Program-made: the position numbers and the translations under genes
The notes under the pieces: generated by a model
The model's database searches: none
What the model was told of the DNA's origin: nothing
Seen by the model: the letters and a program-made list of their open reading frames with translations, nothing else
Shown here: positions 46,978 to 57,340 of the stretch, one piece after another
How the letters are laid out: each line of letters starts with the position of its first letter
How positions within the stretch are numbered: the first letter of the stretch is position 1
Assembly: GCA_004353515.1 (NCBI GenBank)
Contig: SMNZ01000006.1
Span: 372,001-436,000, forward strand
Reading direction: 5' to 3'
Length of the DNA: 64,000 nt
Source of the DNA: Alteromonadaceae bacterium M269
Lineage (GTDB): Bacteria > Pseudomonadota > Gammaproteobacteria > Enterobacterales > Alteromonadaceae

Positions 46978-47211
46978 CTAATCAGATCCTTTGTAAGTAG
47001 CGGCGTCTATAATGGCCCATAAGTGGAAGATGGCACCGACGAACCACATAAAGAATAAAATGACAGTCGCTCCTAACGCGTAACTTATGGCTGTAACGAT
47101 AAAGAACATCAGCGCTTTTCCAATTCGACCTTGAACCAATTGCCCTAAGCCTGGGATAAAAAAGCTGCAAATAGCGGCTAATACATTGCCTCCTGAACCT
47201 TGTCCTGACAT
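46978..47211 (-). CDS. Small two-helix membrane protein (TM2-like)
   Basis: 77 residues from ATG 47211; a start six codons upstream would bury the GAGGAAAG ribosome binding site. Gly/Pro motif FFIPGLGQLVQGRIGKALMFF then two hydrophobic stretches (residues ~30-60) with WFVGAIFHLWAIIDA at the end, as in small TM2-like proteins. Function unknown. Its stop abuts the start of the lipoprotein gene. Confidence 0.75.
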   Translation of the reverse strand: MSGQGSGGNVLAAICSFFIPGLGQLVQGRIGKALMFFIVTAISYALGATVILFFMWFVGAIFHLWAIIDAATYKGSD

Positions 47212-47347
47212 ATTACTTTCCTCTTTCAAGTTTGTTTAAGGGACGCTCTTATTGGCGTCTTATATTGTTGTAAGTGATATAAGTTAAAGTAAAACCCAGC
47301 AAACAGCAATTATGGTCAGTATGCTAATTAGTATAAGAGGTAAGTGA

Positions 47348-47785
47348 ATGATTGGACTTATACAGCGTGTTTCTTACGCGAGAGTTGAAGTTGATAAAGA
47401 AGTTATTGGGAGCATTGGACAAGGTTTACTCTTGTTATTAGGAGTTCAAAAAGAAGACACGCCCGGACATGTGGAGAAGTTGGTTAAGAAAGTACTGAAT
47501 TGCAGATTGTTCGCTGATGAAGAAGGGAAAATGAATCTCAACTTAAACCAAGTTAAGGGTGAGCTGTTGGTTGTTTCTCAGTTTACTTTGGCTGCTGATA
47601 CCAAAAAGGGAAATAGGCCCGGTTTTTCTAATGCGGGAGATCCTGAAACCAGTAATGAGCTTTATAAGTACTTTATCAAGTTGGTGAGAGAACAAGGTGT
47701 AGTGGTGCAAACCGGTGAGTTTGGTGCAGATATGCAGGTCTCTAGTTGCAATGACGGTCCAGTTACATTCTGGCTAGAGGTATAG
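47348..47785 (+). CDS. dtd: D-aminoacyl-tRNA deacylase
   Basis: 145 residues, as in E. coli (145). Removes D-amino acids from mischarged tRNA. The cross-subunit Gly-cisPro motif [10 protein letters not shown] is at the C-terminus; [18 protein letters not shown] is the second signature. The GAGGTAAGTGA region upstream serves as the ribosome binding site. Near a yiiD-like gene as in E. coli. Confidence 0.98.
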   Translation: MIGLIQRVSYARVEVDKEVIGSIGQGLLLLLGVQKEDTPGHVEKLVKKVLNCRLFADEEGKMNLNLNQVKGELLVVSQFTLAADTKKGNRPGFSNAGDPETSNELYKYFIKLVREQGVVVQTGEFGADMQVSSCNDGPVTFWLEV

Positions 47786-47815
47786 TCGAGCATAACAAGT
47801 GTATTGATATGCTCT

Positions 47816-48568
47816 TTAACTCATTTGTATAAAGCTATTAAGGTCGACTCCTTGTGCTTGAGCAAAAGAGACAACTTCTTTTGTATACCTAAGTGCTGGA
47901 AGTTGTTGCTGTGAAGCGAAGATGATCCGGTTTTTGTAGCCAGGAATGCTTAACAACATCGTCTTTTGTCCACTCAGTTGATGGAGCATTCTTCTGAGCT
48001 GCTCGGCTTGAAAAGGGTGATTTGGCAATAGGTTTAAAACGAGAAGACCATCATCACCTAAGCTAGAGAAGCAGTTCTGATAAAAGTCTTGTTGGTTAAG
48101 AAAAGCAGGAGTGGACTTTTCACCGAAAAGGTCAACAAGAACAATGTCGGATGGACGACCCTGTTGCATGAATTCGTATGCGTCTTCTTGCTTAACAGTG
48201 TGAGAACTCCCCAAGTCTTCGATGGAGAAAAACTGATTAAAACAACTGATAATAGTCGGCTCTAGCTCTATGCTCAGAACAGATGCTTGAGGAAGGTGTT
48301 GCATAATATGGCGCGGCATCGCTCCCCCTCCAAGTCCTAACTCTGTTATGCTATGTGCATTAGGTTTGAAGTAGAAAGCCAACGCAAGCGCATGCAAATG
48401 TGGTAACACCAATCTGGAAGGTGTCGATAAATCCATAACCGTTTGTACGGTTTCATTTAAACATAACCAACAGAATTGTTGATTCTTGAGTACTTTGATA
48501 ACGCCATTTTCCGTTTTGCGTAAGTACTGTATTTCGGGGTTTTGCAGCGCTTTTTTAAAGTCTAACAA
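47816..48568 (-). CDS. Spermidine-synthase-like SAM-fold protein
   Basis: 250 residues. A Rossmann SAM/dcSAM-binding fold is shown by ITELGLGGGAMPRHIMQHLP, the acidic strand end VLSIELEPTII, and DIVLVDLFGEKSTPAFL. It resembles short spermidine-synthase-like proteins, but lacks the full N-terminal domain and the clear aminopropyltransferase active-site set, so a methyltransferase-like or non-polyamine role is possible. Single leftward gene between dtd and the GNAT fusion. Confidence 0.75.
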   Translation of the reverse strand: MLDFKKALQNPEIQYLRKTENGVIKVLKNQQFCWLCLNETVQTVMDLSTPSRLVLPHLHALALAFYFKPNAHSITELGLGGGAMPRHIMQHLPQASVLSIELEPTIISCFNQFFSIEDLGSSHTVKQEDAYEFMQQGRPSDIVLVDLFGEKSTPAFLNQQDFYQNCFSSLGDDGLLVLNLLPNHPFQAEQLRRMLHQLSGQKTMLLSIPGYKNRIIFASQQQLPALRYTKEVVSFAQAQGVDLNSFIQMS

Positions 48569-48668
48569 AGTATGTTCCAGAAACTTTTATAGATTTAGTT
48601 AACTATATAAGGTTTGATAGACGAATAGTACATGCGGAACTTCATTAATTGTTTGTAGAGATTGATTA

Positions 48669-49577
48669 ATGCACAAAGTAGAAACGCCTCAATCTGAGGA
48701 AGAGTTTGAAGCCTATTTTGATTTTAGATGGCAGATGTTAGGAAGCCCCTGGAATTTCCCTAAAGGATCGGAGCGCGATGAGTATGAGAGCGTTTCTGAG
48801 CATCGATTTATTCGAGATCAAAACGGCGAAGTCATTGCCGTTGGTAGATTGCATTTTAATACGCCGGAAGAAGCGCAAGTCAGGCATATTGCAGTATCAA
48901 ACGACTTGAGAAGTAAAGGATTAGGTAAGCTGATTGTATCGGCGCTAGAAGCCGTAGCGAGAGCCAACGGTGTTCAACGTATAGTAACTAATAGCCGAGA
49001 TACCTCTATCGAATTTTTTGAAAGCTGTGGCTATGAAGTTGATGGCAATCCCACTGTTGAATTAGGTGTTTTGAATCGTCAACAGATGATTAAACGGCTG
49101 ACGGAGATGAACGCTATTATGCTGCATCCTGCCTGGTGCAGTGAATTGCAGAAAACCTGGCATGAGACGATCCCTATTACAGAGCAGATGGGGATTAAGC
49201 TCTTTCAATATTCGGGCAGAACACTCGAAGCACGAGCTTCACTCAATAAAAATGTGAACCTGCACGGCACTATGTTTGCCGGGAGTATTTTCTCGCTAGC
49301 GACTTTGACTGGGTGGGGAATGATATTTTTGCAGCTAAAGCAACTGGGACGAGATGGGGATATCGTACTAGGTGATGCTGATATCCATTATCATAAACCA
49401 CTGACACTCACGCCAAGGGCTGTTTGTAATATTGAAACCTTATCAGCTAAGTTTGCAGTCTTAGATAAAGGCAAGAAGTGCAACGTTAAGTTGCAGGTTG
49501 ATATTCTTGACGGCGACACGCCGGTTGCTGAGTTCAAAGGTATTTATTGGGTGTTGCCTCCCAGAAAAGAAGAGTAA
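48669..49577 (+). CDS. yiiD: GNAT acetyltransferase - hotdog thioesterase fusion (YiiD-like)
   Basis: 302 residues. Residues ~1-145 are a GNAT domain (acetyl-CoA loop AVSNDLRSKGLGKLIVSALE, NSRDTSIEFFESCGYEVDG). Residues ~150-300 are a YiiD-type hotdog thioesterase (NLHGTMFAGSIFSLATLTGWG, ADIHYHKPLTLTP). This architecture matches E. coli YiiD, whose homologue has been linked to malonyl-ACP decarboxylation and fatty acid initiation; I infer that role only by architecture. In E. coli yiiD is also near dtd. Confidence 0.88.
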   Translation: MHKVETPQSEEEFEAYFDFRWQMLGSPWNFPKGSERDEYESVSEHRFIRDQNGEVIAVGRLHFNTPEEAQVRHIAVSNDLRSKGLGKLIVSALEAVARANGVQRIVTNSRDTSIEFFESCGYEVDGNPTVELGVLNRQQMIKRLTEMNAIMLHPAWCSELQKTWHETIPITEQMGIKLFQYSGRTLEARASLNKNVNLHGTMFAGSIFSLATLTGWGMIFLQLKQLGRDGDIVLGDADIHYHKPLTLTPRAVCNIETLSAKFAVLDKGKKCNVKLQVDILDGDTPVAEFKGIYWVLPPRKEE

Positions 49578-49584
49578 CGGAAAC

Positions 49585-49611
49585 AAAAAAGGCGCTTAAA
49601 GCGCCTTTTTT
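49585..49611. terminator. Bidirectional terminator between the yiiD-like gene and rpoH
   Basis: AAAAAAGGCGC / GCGCCTTTTTT stem with a TTAAA loop. T-runs on both strands serve these convergent genes. Confidence 0.9.
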
Positions 49612-49639
49612 ATGATAGCTATCGATTGTGGATACCTGA

Positions 49640-50494
49640 TTAAGCAGCCATAACTGATTGAATTTTCTTCATCGCGTTCTTTTCAATTTGTCTAACGCGT
49701 TCTGCAGATACATTGTATTTGTCAGCTAAGTCTTGCAACGTTGTTTTATCGTCTGCCAACCAACGACTTTGGATGATGTGCTTACTGCGATCATCTAGCG
49801 TCTTGATTGCAGAATAAAGTCTTTGATTGGCATTGCTATCCCAATCTTGATCAACAACATCAGCTTCAACATTGGCTGTTTTGTCTTCAAGGTATTGCGC
49901 AGGAGCGAAGTTTCCGCTTTCGTCATCATCAGCACTTAAATCAAATGCTTGATCCTGGCTGCTCATACGAGCTTCCATTTGAAGAACTTCTTTTGTATTT
50001 ACGCCTAATTCGTCAGCAACTTTTTGAACTTCTTCATTGGTGAACCAACCTAAGCGCTTTTTAGATTTGCGTAGGTTAAAGAAAAGCTTACGTTGTGCTT
50101 TCGTTGTCGCGACTTTTACGATACGCCAGTTGCGTAATACGAATTCGTGAATTTCTGCTTTGATCCAATGAACAGCGAAGGAGACTAAACGCACACCCAC
50201 AGAAGGGTCAAAACGTCTTACTGCTTTCATTAGGCCAATATTACCTTCTTGAATAAGGTCAGATTGGGCAAGGCCGTAGCCAGAATATGATTTTGCGATA
50301 TGAACAACGAAGCGAAGGTGCGACATAATGAGTTTTCTTGCAGCTTCAATGTCACCGTCATTGTATAGACGTTCGGCGAGTTCGTGTTCTTCCTCTGCCG
50401 ATAACATGTTGATGCCACTCACTACTTGGATGTAGGACTCAATGCTACCGCTGTGGGAAAGGCTTAAAGCCATTGATTGCATGTTTGCGCTCAC
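49640..50494 (-). CDS. rpoH: Heat-shock sigma factor RpoH (sigma-32)
   Basis: 284 residues from GTG 50494, exactly the E. coli length. The start gives [14 protein letters not shown], aligned to the family N-terminus, with AGAAGGAAAA just upstream; the longer open frame lacks a binding site. Region 2 has AAHLRF-type segment [22 protein letters not shown], the RpoH box [18 protein letters not shown], and region 4 [25 protein letters not shown]. Controls heat-shock genes such as prlC homologues elsewhere. It is normally next to ftsX; here three genes lie between. Confidence 0.97.
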   Translation of the reverse strand: MSANMQSMALSLSHSGSIESYIQVVSGINMLSAEEEHELAERLYNDGDIEAARKLIMSHLRFVVHIAKSYSGYGLAQSDLIQEGNIGLMKAVRRFDPSVGVRLVSFAVHWIKAEIHEFVLRNWRIVKVATTKAQRKLFFNLRKSKKRLGWFTNEEVQKVADELGVNTKEVLQMEARMSSQDQAFDLSADDDESGNFAPAQYLEDKTANVEADVVDQDWDSNANQRLYSAIKTLDDRSKHIIQSRWLADDKTTLQDLADKYNVSAERVRQIEKNAMKKIQSVMAA

Positions 50495-50717
50495 AGTATT
50501 TTCCTTCTTTTTCGCGGCCCAGAATTCTAGCACCGCATAGTCGAGATCGCCAATAAAATTGCACGATCCACTAGCTTTACAACGTTTGTTTCCGCTACAC
50601 ACTTTATTGTGCTAACTTTGTTACAAACAGTATCCTATTAATATGACATTTTTGGGTCAACAATAAGTTAATAAAAATTCTTGCTAACACCATCATTCTA
50701 AATATAAGGACCGGTTT

Positions 50718-51932
50718 ATGTTCTCTTACGTTGCAAGACAAGAGATTCTAGACAAAGACAAGCGCGTCTACGCCTATGAATTACTGTTCCGCGATGGCAA
50801 AAGTAACTCCTTTCCTGATATTCCGCCTGATGAAGCGACTTCCAAATTATTGACCAATAACCACTTGAATTTAGGTCTTGATGATATAACTGGGGGCAAA
50901 ATTTCATTTATCAACTTCCATGAAGAAACTTTATTGTATCGCTTCCCAACTTCGCTTGAACCCCGCAGTGTCGTTATTGAAATTGTTGAAACAGTTAAAG
51001 TCACTAAACAGCTATTACAAGCCTGTAAACAAATAAGGGAGATGGGTTATACACTAGCGCTGGATGATTACGATTTTGATCCTAAGTGGGATCCATTCTT
51101 ACCTTATATCGATATTGTCAAAGTCGATATCAAAGATTGCGAGTACGCAACTTGCGTAGAAAATAGAGCCAAAATCTGTGATATGAACATCAAGTTTTTG
51201 GCTGAAAAAGTAGAAACTACGGAAGAATTCGAGCTCTATAAATCTCTGGGGTTTGATTATTTCCAAGGATACTTTTTCGCGCGACCAGAGGTCGTAAAAT
51301 CAAAAAACATTCCTTCTTCTAAAGCTAATTTGGTTTCACTGATTGCGGCCACGAGCTCAGTTGATTTTGATTTTTCAGAAGTTAGTCAGATCATTGAACG
51401 TGACGTCAGCATGTCTTACATGCTTTTGCGTTTTATCAATAACCCGACTGTGAATAAAAGAGTTAACGTGACTTCGTTAAGGCACGCACTCAACTACATG
51501 GGCGAGATGGAGATCAAGAAGTTCATTGCTTTATTAGCGCTAGCGAAGGTCAATGACAGTAAACCGCAGAATTTGATGATCCTTTGTCTTGTGAGGGCAA
51601 AGTTTTGTGAACTTTTAACCACCGCCTGCGGTATAAAGACTAATCCTCCTATGGGATTTTTGTTAGGGCTTTTCTCGCTACTAGATGCATTGTTAGACCA
51701 AGAAATGTGCTCATTATTAGACAAAGTGCCAATTGCTGATGAAATAAAATCTGCTTTAATTGGTGAAGAGTCAGAGCTTGGACCTTACCTAAGGTTGATA
51801 GAATGTTTCGAAAAGGCTGAATGGGAAGAGGTTGAAGCGATACAAGCTGCAATTGGTGTTGATAATCAGCAGGTCCATGATTTTTATAAAGAAGCCATTG
51901 CATGGAGTGAAGTGATGCGCTCCAGCCTATAG
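50718..51932 (+). CDS. EAL-HDOD signalling protein, copy 1
   Basis: 404 residues. N-terminal EAL-like domain (~1-200): YAYELLFRDG in place of EAL, VVIEIVETV, TLALDDYDFDP, VKVDIKD, LAEKVETTEE and FQGYFFARPE. Loop 6 (normally DDFGTG) is degenerate, so hydrolysis of c-di-GMP is doubtful. C-terminal HDOD domain (~205-400): IIERDVSMSYMLLRFINNP and LRHALNYMGEMEIKKF. Such proteins (YuxH/CdgJ type) usually act as c-di-GMP-linked regulators of motility or biofilm. A close paralogue follows. Confidence 0.92.
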   Translation: MFSYVARQEILDKDKRVYAYELLFRDGKSNSFPDIPPDEATSKLLTNNHLNLGLDDITGGKISFINFHEETLLYRFPTSLEPRSVVIEIVETVKVTKQLLQACKQIREMGYTLALDDYDFDPKWDPFLPYIDIVKVDIKDCEYATCVENRAKICDMNIKFLAEKVETTEEFELYKSLGFDYFQGYFFARPEVVKSKNIPSSKANLVSLIAATSSVDFDFSEVSQIIERDVSMSYMLLRFINNPTVNKRVNVTSLRHALNYMGEMEIKKFIALLALAKVNDSKPQNLMILCLVRAKFCELLTTACGIKTNPPMGFLLGLFSLLDALLDQEMCSLLDKVPIADEIKSALIGEESELGPYLRLIECFEKAEWEEVEAIQAAIGVDNQQVHDFYKEAIAWSEVMRSSL

Positions 51933-52172
51933 TAGATAAGGTCAATTATGCAGGGAATGCAAGCTGACTCTCTACCAATAGGTGAATAAGTCACATTTAG
52001 AGGTGTTTATATTTCAAGCTAATTGGTATCTTGTGAGATAACTGTTAGAGTGTTGTTATTAATACTATAATCAGCGGTTAATTATAGAGGTCTGTAGCCT
52101 CAAAAGAGCTGGGAAGAATAAATAATAAGAAGGTCAAAAAGACCTCATTATGTAACGGAGAAAAAGGTAACG

Positions 52173-53411
52173 ATGTTTGCTTACGTAGCTAGACAACCCA
52201 TACTCGACAAAAAGCAGAACGTTTATGCTTACGAGCTGTTGTTTCGTGACGGCAAAAGTAACTGTTTCCCCGACATTCCTCCAGATGAAGCAACATCTAA
52301 GATCCTTGCGAATAACTACTTAACCCTTGGTATAGAAGACATTGCTTGTCATAAGCGTTCGTTTATCAATTTTCATCGCGACACCATACTACACAGTTTC
52401 CCAACGACTTTAGATCCAGCTCGCGTTGTTATCGAATTGGTTGAGACCGTGCCTGTTAGCGATCAAATGGTTGAAGCTTGCAGCAATATCAAGAATCAAG
52501 GCTATAGTCTTGCATTGGATGATCATACCTTCGATCCTCGATGGAAAATGTTTATGCCACATGTCGATCTGCTTAAGGTTGATTTGCACTTGTGCAGCTT
52601 CGAGACCATTGAGAAAAACCTTCCTAATTTAAAAGATACTGACGTTAAGTTAGTTGCTGAGAAAGTGGAAACTCACGAGCAGTTTAATCGCTGCAAAGAG
52701 CTTGGATTTGACTATTTTCAGGGGTACTTCTTTGCACGCCCAGAAGTTATCAAAACCAGAAACCTCCCGACGTCTAAATTAGCATTAGTAGAGTTAATGG
52801 GGCTAGCCTCGCATAAACATTTTGACTTCGATAAAGTGAATGAAATTATCGAGCGTGATGTTGGCTTGTCATACATGTTGTTGCGTTTTATTAATAACCC
52901 AACGATTAATAAACGCCAAAAGATATCTTCTTTACGCCATGCCTTAAATTATATGGGCGAGGTGGAACTTCGGAAATTTGTCTCATTGATCGTTCTGGCT
53001 AATATTGGTGATGATAAGCCCATAGAGCTTATTCATTTATCATTGGTTAGAGCGCGATTCTGTGACTCACTTGCTCAAGAAAAAGGAATAGGGGACAACC
53101 CTCCAGCTGGCTTCTTGGTAGGGCTATTTTCGTTACTTGATGCACTGCTAGATCAGGATATGCATGCAGTTCTTAAGAAGCTGCCTCTTGCTGATGACAT
53201 ACTAGCTGCTCTTCGTGGTGAAGAGGGTACGTTGAAGAATTACCTTTGTATGGTCAAAGCATTAGAGAGTGCTAGCTGGATTAGAGTGAAAAACGTTGCT
53301 AAAGCGTTAGATCTCGACCAACGCCTTATACACTCATTATTTAATGATGCCATCGTTTGGGGTAATACGATGCGCGAAACGGTTTCCAGCCACTTCCCTA
53401 AACCAAATTAG
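52173..53411 (+). CDS. EAL-HDOD signalling protein, copy 2
   Basis: 412 residues, colinear and highly similar to the preceding gene (MFAYVARQPILDKKQNVYAY vs MFSYVARQEILDKDKRVYAY; both share PDIPPDEATSK). EAL-like motifs ELLFRDG, VVIELVETV, ALDDHTFDP, LKVDLH, AEKVETHEQ and FQGYFFARPE; HDOD has IIERDVGLSYMLLRFINNPT. Here the D of the degenerate loop is followed by His. A good ACGGAGAAAAAGG ribosome binding site. Tandem duplication is clear; the two copies have drifted most in the loops. Confidence 0.92.
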   Translation: MFAYVARQPILDKKQNVYAYELLFRDGKSNCFPDIPPDEATSKILANNYLTLGIEDIACHKRSFINFHRDTILHSFPTTLDPARVVIELVETVPVSDQMVEACSNIKNQGYSLALDDHTFDPRWKMFMPHVDLLKVDLHLCSFETIEKNLPNLKDTDVKLVAEKVETHEQFNRCKELGFDYFQGYFFARPEVIKTRNLPTSKLALVELMGLASHKHFDFDKVNEIIERDVGLSYMLLRFINNPTINKRQKISSLRHALNYMGEVELRKFVSLIVLANIGDDKPIELIHLSLVRARFCDSLAQEKGIGDNPPAGFLVGLFSLLDALLDQDMHAVLKKLPLADDILAALRGEEGTLKNYLCMVKALESASWIRVKNVAKALDLDQRLIHSLFNDAIVWGNTMRETVSSHFPKPN

Positions 53412-53429
53412 GTTCAACTCTCGAAGCGA

Positions 53430-53463
53430 GTAGTTGATTAATTACTTTGAATTAATCAACTAC
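53430..53463. terminator. Perfect 14-bp hairpin between convergent genes
   Basis: GTAGTTGATTAATT pairs perfectly with AATTAATCAACTAC around a 6-base loop. It lacks a T-run. It lies between EAL-HDOD copy 2 and the leftward PEP-CTERM-like gene. Confidence 0.5.
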
Positions 53464-53493
53464 ATTAAAAGTCACAATTTATTAGCTTGCCTC

Positions 53494-54234
53494 TTATACG
53501 GCAGGATTAGCTCTCATTGCTTTATAACTTGCTTCTGAGTTTTGGATTTTTCTAATAGTTATGAAAGTAATGACTGCAAAAATTAGCAGAAACAATGGGC
53601 TAGGTTCAGTTACGTTTGTGGTTCTTTGTGTGTAATTGATATTGAGATTACCACCGTTATCGCTGAAGCCACCTGGATTACCTGTGAAAAAACTGGCATC
53701 TACAAAACCTAGATGTAATGTATCCGCACCAAGAGGTGCTACAAAGCGTTGTATATCGCCGGACTGAATTCCTGTTCTACCATCACCAATGAAAAAACTC
53801 TGATTAAGTAGCGGCGAAAGCTGATTGAAGTCGGTGCCTATGTCAAAGAAATTAAGACGTTCCGGTGCTATATCTGATACTGGGTCAAGAGAGCTTGTAA
53901 ATACACCTGCTAAAAATAAGCCTCCTGGAGATACGATCCCTGAAATGCCGCCTGAGGAGTTTATGTTGGTATTGTTTCCAGCACCTAAACCGTCTGCGTT
54001 TGATAGTGTTCTGGTATTCGAAGCACAACAGTTTGTCGTACCTGTCACACTGGAGAATTCGAAAGCTGTTAGCCTATCGCTATCCAACTCTATGGCGAAA
54101 GGAATTAATCCACCACCCATTCCGAAGTCGCTAGCCCTGAATAGATTGCTTTGAGAATTGAGGCTAACAAAGTTAGCTATCGCCGATGCATGAAAAAAAG
54201 AAAGAACGAGGCAAACGCTAATGGCTTTGAGCAT
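53494..54234 (-). CDS. PEP-CTERM-like exported protein
   Basis: 246 residues. Signal peptide (AISVCLVLSFFHASAIA), a Gly/Asn/Ser-rich middle, and a C-terminal sorting-like tail: EPSP, then a hydrophobic helix (FLLIFAVITFITI) and a basic patch (RKIQN). This matches the PEP-CTERM layout read by exosortases, though the protein continues ~15 residues past the basic patch. No exosortase gene is in the window. Likely surface or extracellular matrix protein; function unknown. Confidence 0.7.
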   Translation of the reverse strand: MLKAISVCLVLSFFHASAIANFVSLNSQSNLFRASDFGMGGGLIPFAIELDSDRLTAFEFSSVTGTTNCCASNTRTLSNADGLGAGNNTNINSSGGISGIVSPGGLFLAGVFTSSLDPVSDIAPERLNFFDIGTDFNQLSPLLNQSFFIGDGRTGIQSGDIQRFVAPLGADTLHLGFVDASFFTGNPGGFSDNGGNLNINYTQRTTNVTEPSPLFLLIFAVITFITIRKIQNSEASYKAMRANPAV

Positions 54235-54363
54235 GTTTTTATCCCTAGTTGATTACGTCCTGCTTTTGTATCGGTCATAGGGTAAAAATCTTTGACTTTA
54301 TTTTCAGAGTTGTATTTTTAAGCCTATAATATCTCAGTTGCTGGCACGAAGTATTAGGTTTTA

Positions 54364-55344
54364 TTAAGTTGGCTCAATGGCACTAACGTGTTGTTTTACC
54401 GAAATGAATGATCCAGCCAGCCCTAAGCCAATGGAGACAGCCAGCATAATCAGTGAGGCATCAAGGGACATGCCAGTAAGGTTGAATGACTTCTGATACA
54501 AGGCCATAGTTTCTCCGATACTAAAGCTCATCCACCAGAGTAAAATGCTCACGGTAAATAGAGCAAACATTCCGCCAAGGAAGCCATACCAAAAGCCCGT
54601 ATACAAGAAAGGACGTTGGATAAAAGCATCTGTTGCACCTACTAATTTCATCACTAAAATTTCGTCGCGCTTGTTAAGAATATTGAGCCGAATTGTGTTG
54701 CCGACAATCAAAATAACAGCGAGAAACAATAGTAAGCCGATGATATTAACGATATCACGAGCAATAGATAGGAATGCGTGCAGGCGCTCTAGCCACTCAA
54801 CATCTAGCTTGCCTACATCGACTTCTCTTTGCTGTTGCAGTTTGTTTAGTAGGGCCTTTGCAGCGGTTGGACCCGCGTGCTTGCTGGTTGGTGTAATCAG
54901 CAATACATCGGGTAATGGGTTCTCGTCTAAGTAGGCCAGTGCATCTCCAAACCCCGATATTTGTTTGAACTCATCTAGCGCTTTATCTGCTGGCGTATAG
55001 GTAATGGTGGATATTTCCGGCCAGAATTCTAGTCTCGTCATTAAGTCTTCGACTTCGCTCGCAGTAATATCTTTCTTTAAGAATAAAGAGACTTCTGCTG
55101 CCTGTTCCCAGCCTGCACTAATTTTTTCGGTGTTTTTAACCAAAATATAAAGCGTGCTTGGGAGAGTAATACTGAGCCCCAGAACGCCTATTGTCATTAG
55201 GGACGCGAGTGGGACACGCCAAATCTCCCCTAAGCTAGTTAGTGCTTGACGAAGATGACTGATCCAAAAATGAATAAAGCGTTGCCAAGGGCTGATATTG
55301 ATCGCCGTGGCACCCTTTGTTCGACCTTTAAACAGTAAGCTCAT
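54364..55344 (-). CDS. ftsX: Cell division protein FtsX
   Basis: 326 residues. Membrane partner of FtsE. N-terminal cytoplasmic tail, a helix near 50-70 (VPLASLMTIGVLGLSITLPS), an extracytoplasmic loop (~75-195) and three further helices (~198-225, ~250-280, ~295-320). FtsEX activates peptidoglycan amidases at the septum. The gene overlaps ftsE by 4 bp. Confidence 0.95.
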   Translation of the reverse strand: MSLLFKGRTKGATAINISPWQRFIHFWISHLRQALTSLGEIWRVPLASLMTIGVLGLSITLPSTLYILVKNTEKISAGWEQAAEVSLFLKKDITASEVEDLMTRLEFWPEISTITYTPADKALDEFKQISGFGDALAYLDENPLPDVLLITPTSKHAGPTAAKALLNKLQQQREVDVGKLDVEWLERLHAFLSIARDIVNIIGLLLFLAVILIVGNTIRLNILNKRDEILVMKLVGATDAFIQRPFLYTGFWYGFLGGMFALFTVSILLWWMSFSIGETMALYQKSFNLTGMSLDASLIMLAVSIGLGLAGSFISVKQHVSAIEPT

Positions 55345-56030
55345 AATTCTTCACCTTGCCAGTCTTCGGTTAAACCGTCAGTAATCATCTGGCCATTTTT
55401 CAAGGTCAAGGTGCGATATTTCATCCGTGCAATCAGGCCGAGATCATGCGTTGCTATAAACACAGCAACACCTGCCTGATTAAAGTTCTCGAATAAACGG
55501 ATAATATCCATTGATAATTTGGGATCGAGGTTTCCCGTAGGCTCATCTGCCAACAAAAGAGGGGGTTTATTGACAACAGCTCGTGCAATACCAACACGCT
55601 GTTGTTCGCCTCCAGAGAGCATTGCAGGGTAGCTATTTACCTTATTGAGTAAACCCACCATATCTAAGGCTGCATGAACGCGTTTTTCGATTTCTTTGCG
55701 ACTGTAGCTTTCGATAATCAGAGGTAAGGCTACGTTGTCGTAGACTGATTTTTCCATCAGTAGCTGGTGGCTTTGGAATATCATTCCGATATCGCGACGA
55801 ATATAAGGGATCTGGCGTCGCTGGATACTACTCAGGTTATGATTATTGATGAAAACATTGCCGACAGTTGGTCGTTCCATCAAGCTGATAAGTTTAAGCA
55901 AAGTGCTTTTTCCTGCTCCAGAATGGCCTGTTAAGAAAGCCATTTCACCGTTAGCAATGTGAAAGCTTACTTGGCGTAGTGCCTGCTGGCCTCCTGGGTA
56001 GGTTTTACTGACCTGCTCAAACTTAATCAT
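55341..56030 (-). CDS. ftsE: Cell division ATP-binding protein FtsE
   Basis: 229 residues. ABC ATPase with Walker [14 protein letters not shown], signature [15 protein letters not shown], Walker [13 protein letters not shown] and switch His in FIATHD. Powers FtsX. Starts 3 bp after the ftsY stop codon and overlaps ftsX, giving the order ftsY-ftsE-ftsX. Confidence 0.98.
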   Translation of the reverse strand: MIKFEQVSKTYPGGQQALRQVSFHIANGEMAFLTGHSGAGKSTLLKLISLMERPTVGNVFINNHNLSSIQRRQIPYIRRDIGMIFQSHQLLMEKSVYDNVALPLIIESYSRKEIEKRVHAALDMVGLLNKVNSYPAMLSGGEQQRVGIARAVVNKPPLLLADEPTGNLDPKLSMDIIRLFENFNQAGVAVFIATHDLGLIARMKYRTLTLKNGQMITDGLTEDWQGEEL

Positions 56031-56033
56031 TAT

Positions 56034-57248
<1,215 letters not shown>

Positions 57249-57340
57249 AGGGTCTTTGATTCCTTGAAAAATCGTTGGGTTCTCGTGCTTATATCAGTAC
57301 ACTTAACGAAATTTGGACAATAATAGCATTTTCTAATTCA

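Noticed and set aside
50495-50602. Longer rpoH frame from ATG 50602
   Set aside because: The extension is unlike the family; GTG 50494 gives exactly 284 residues and has a good ribosome binding site.
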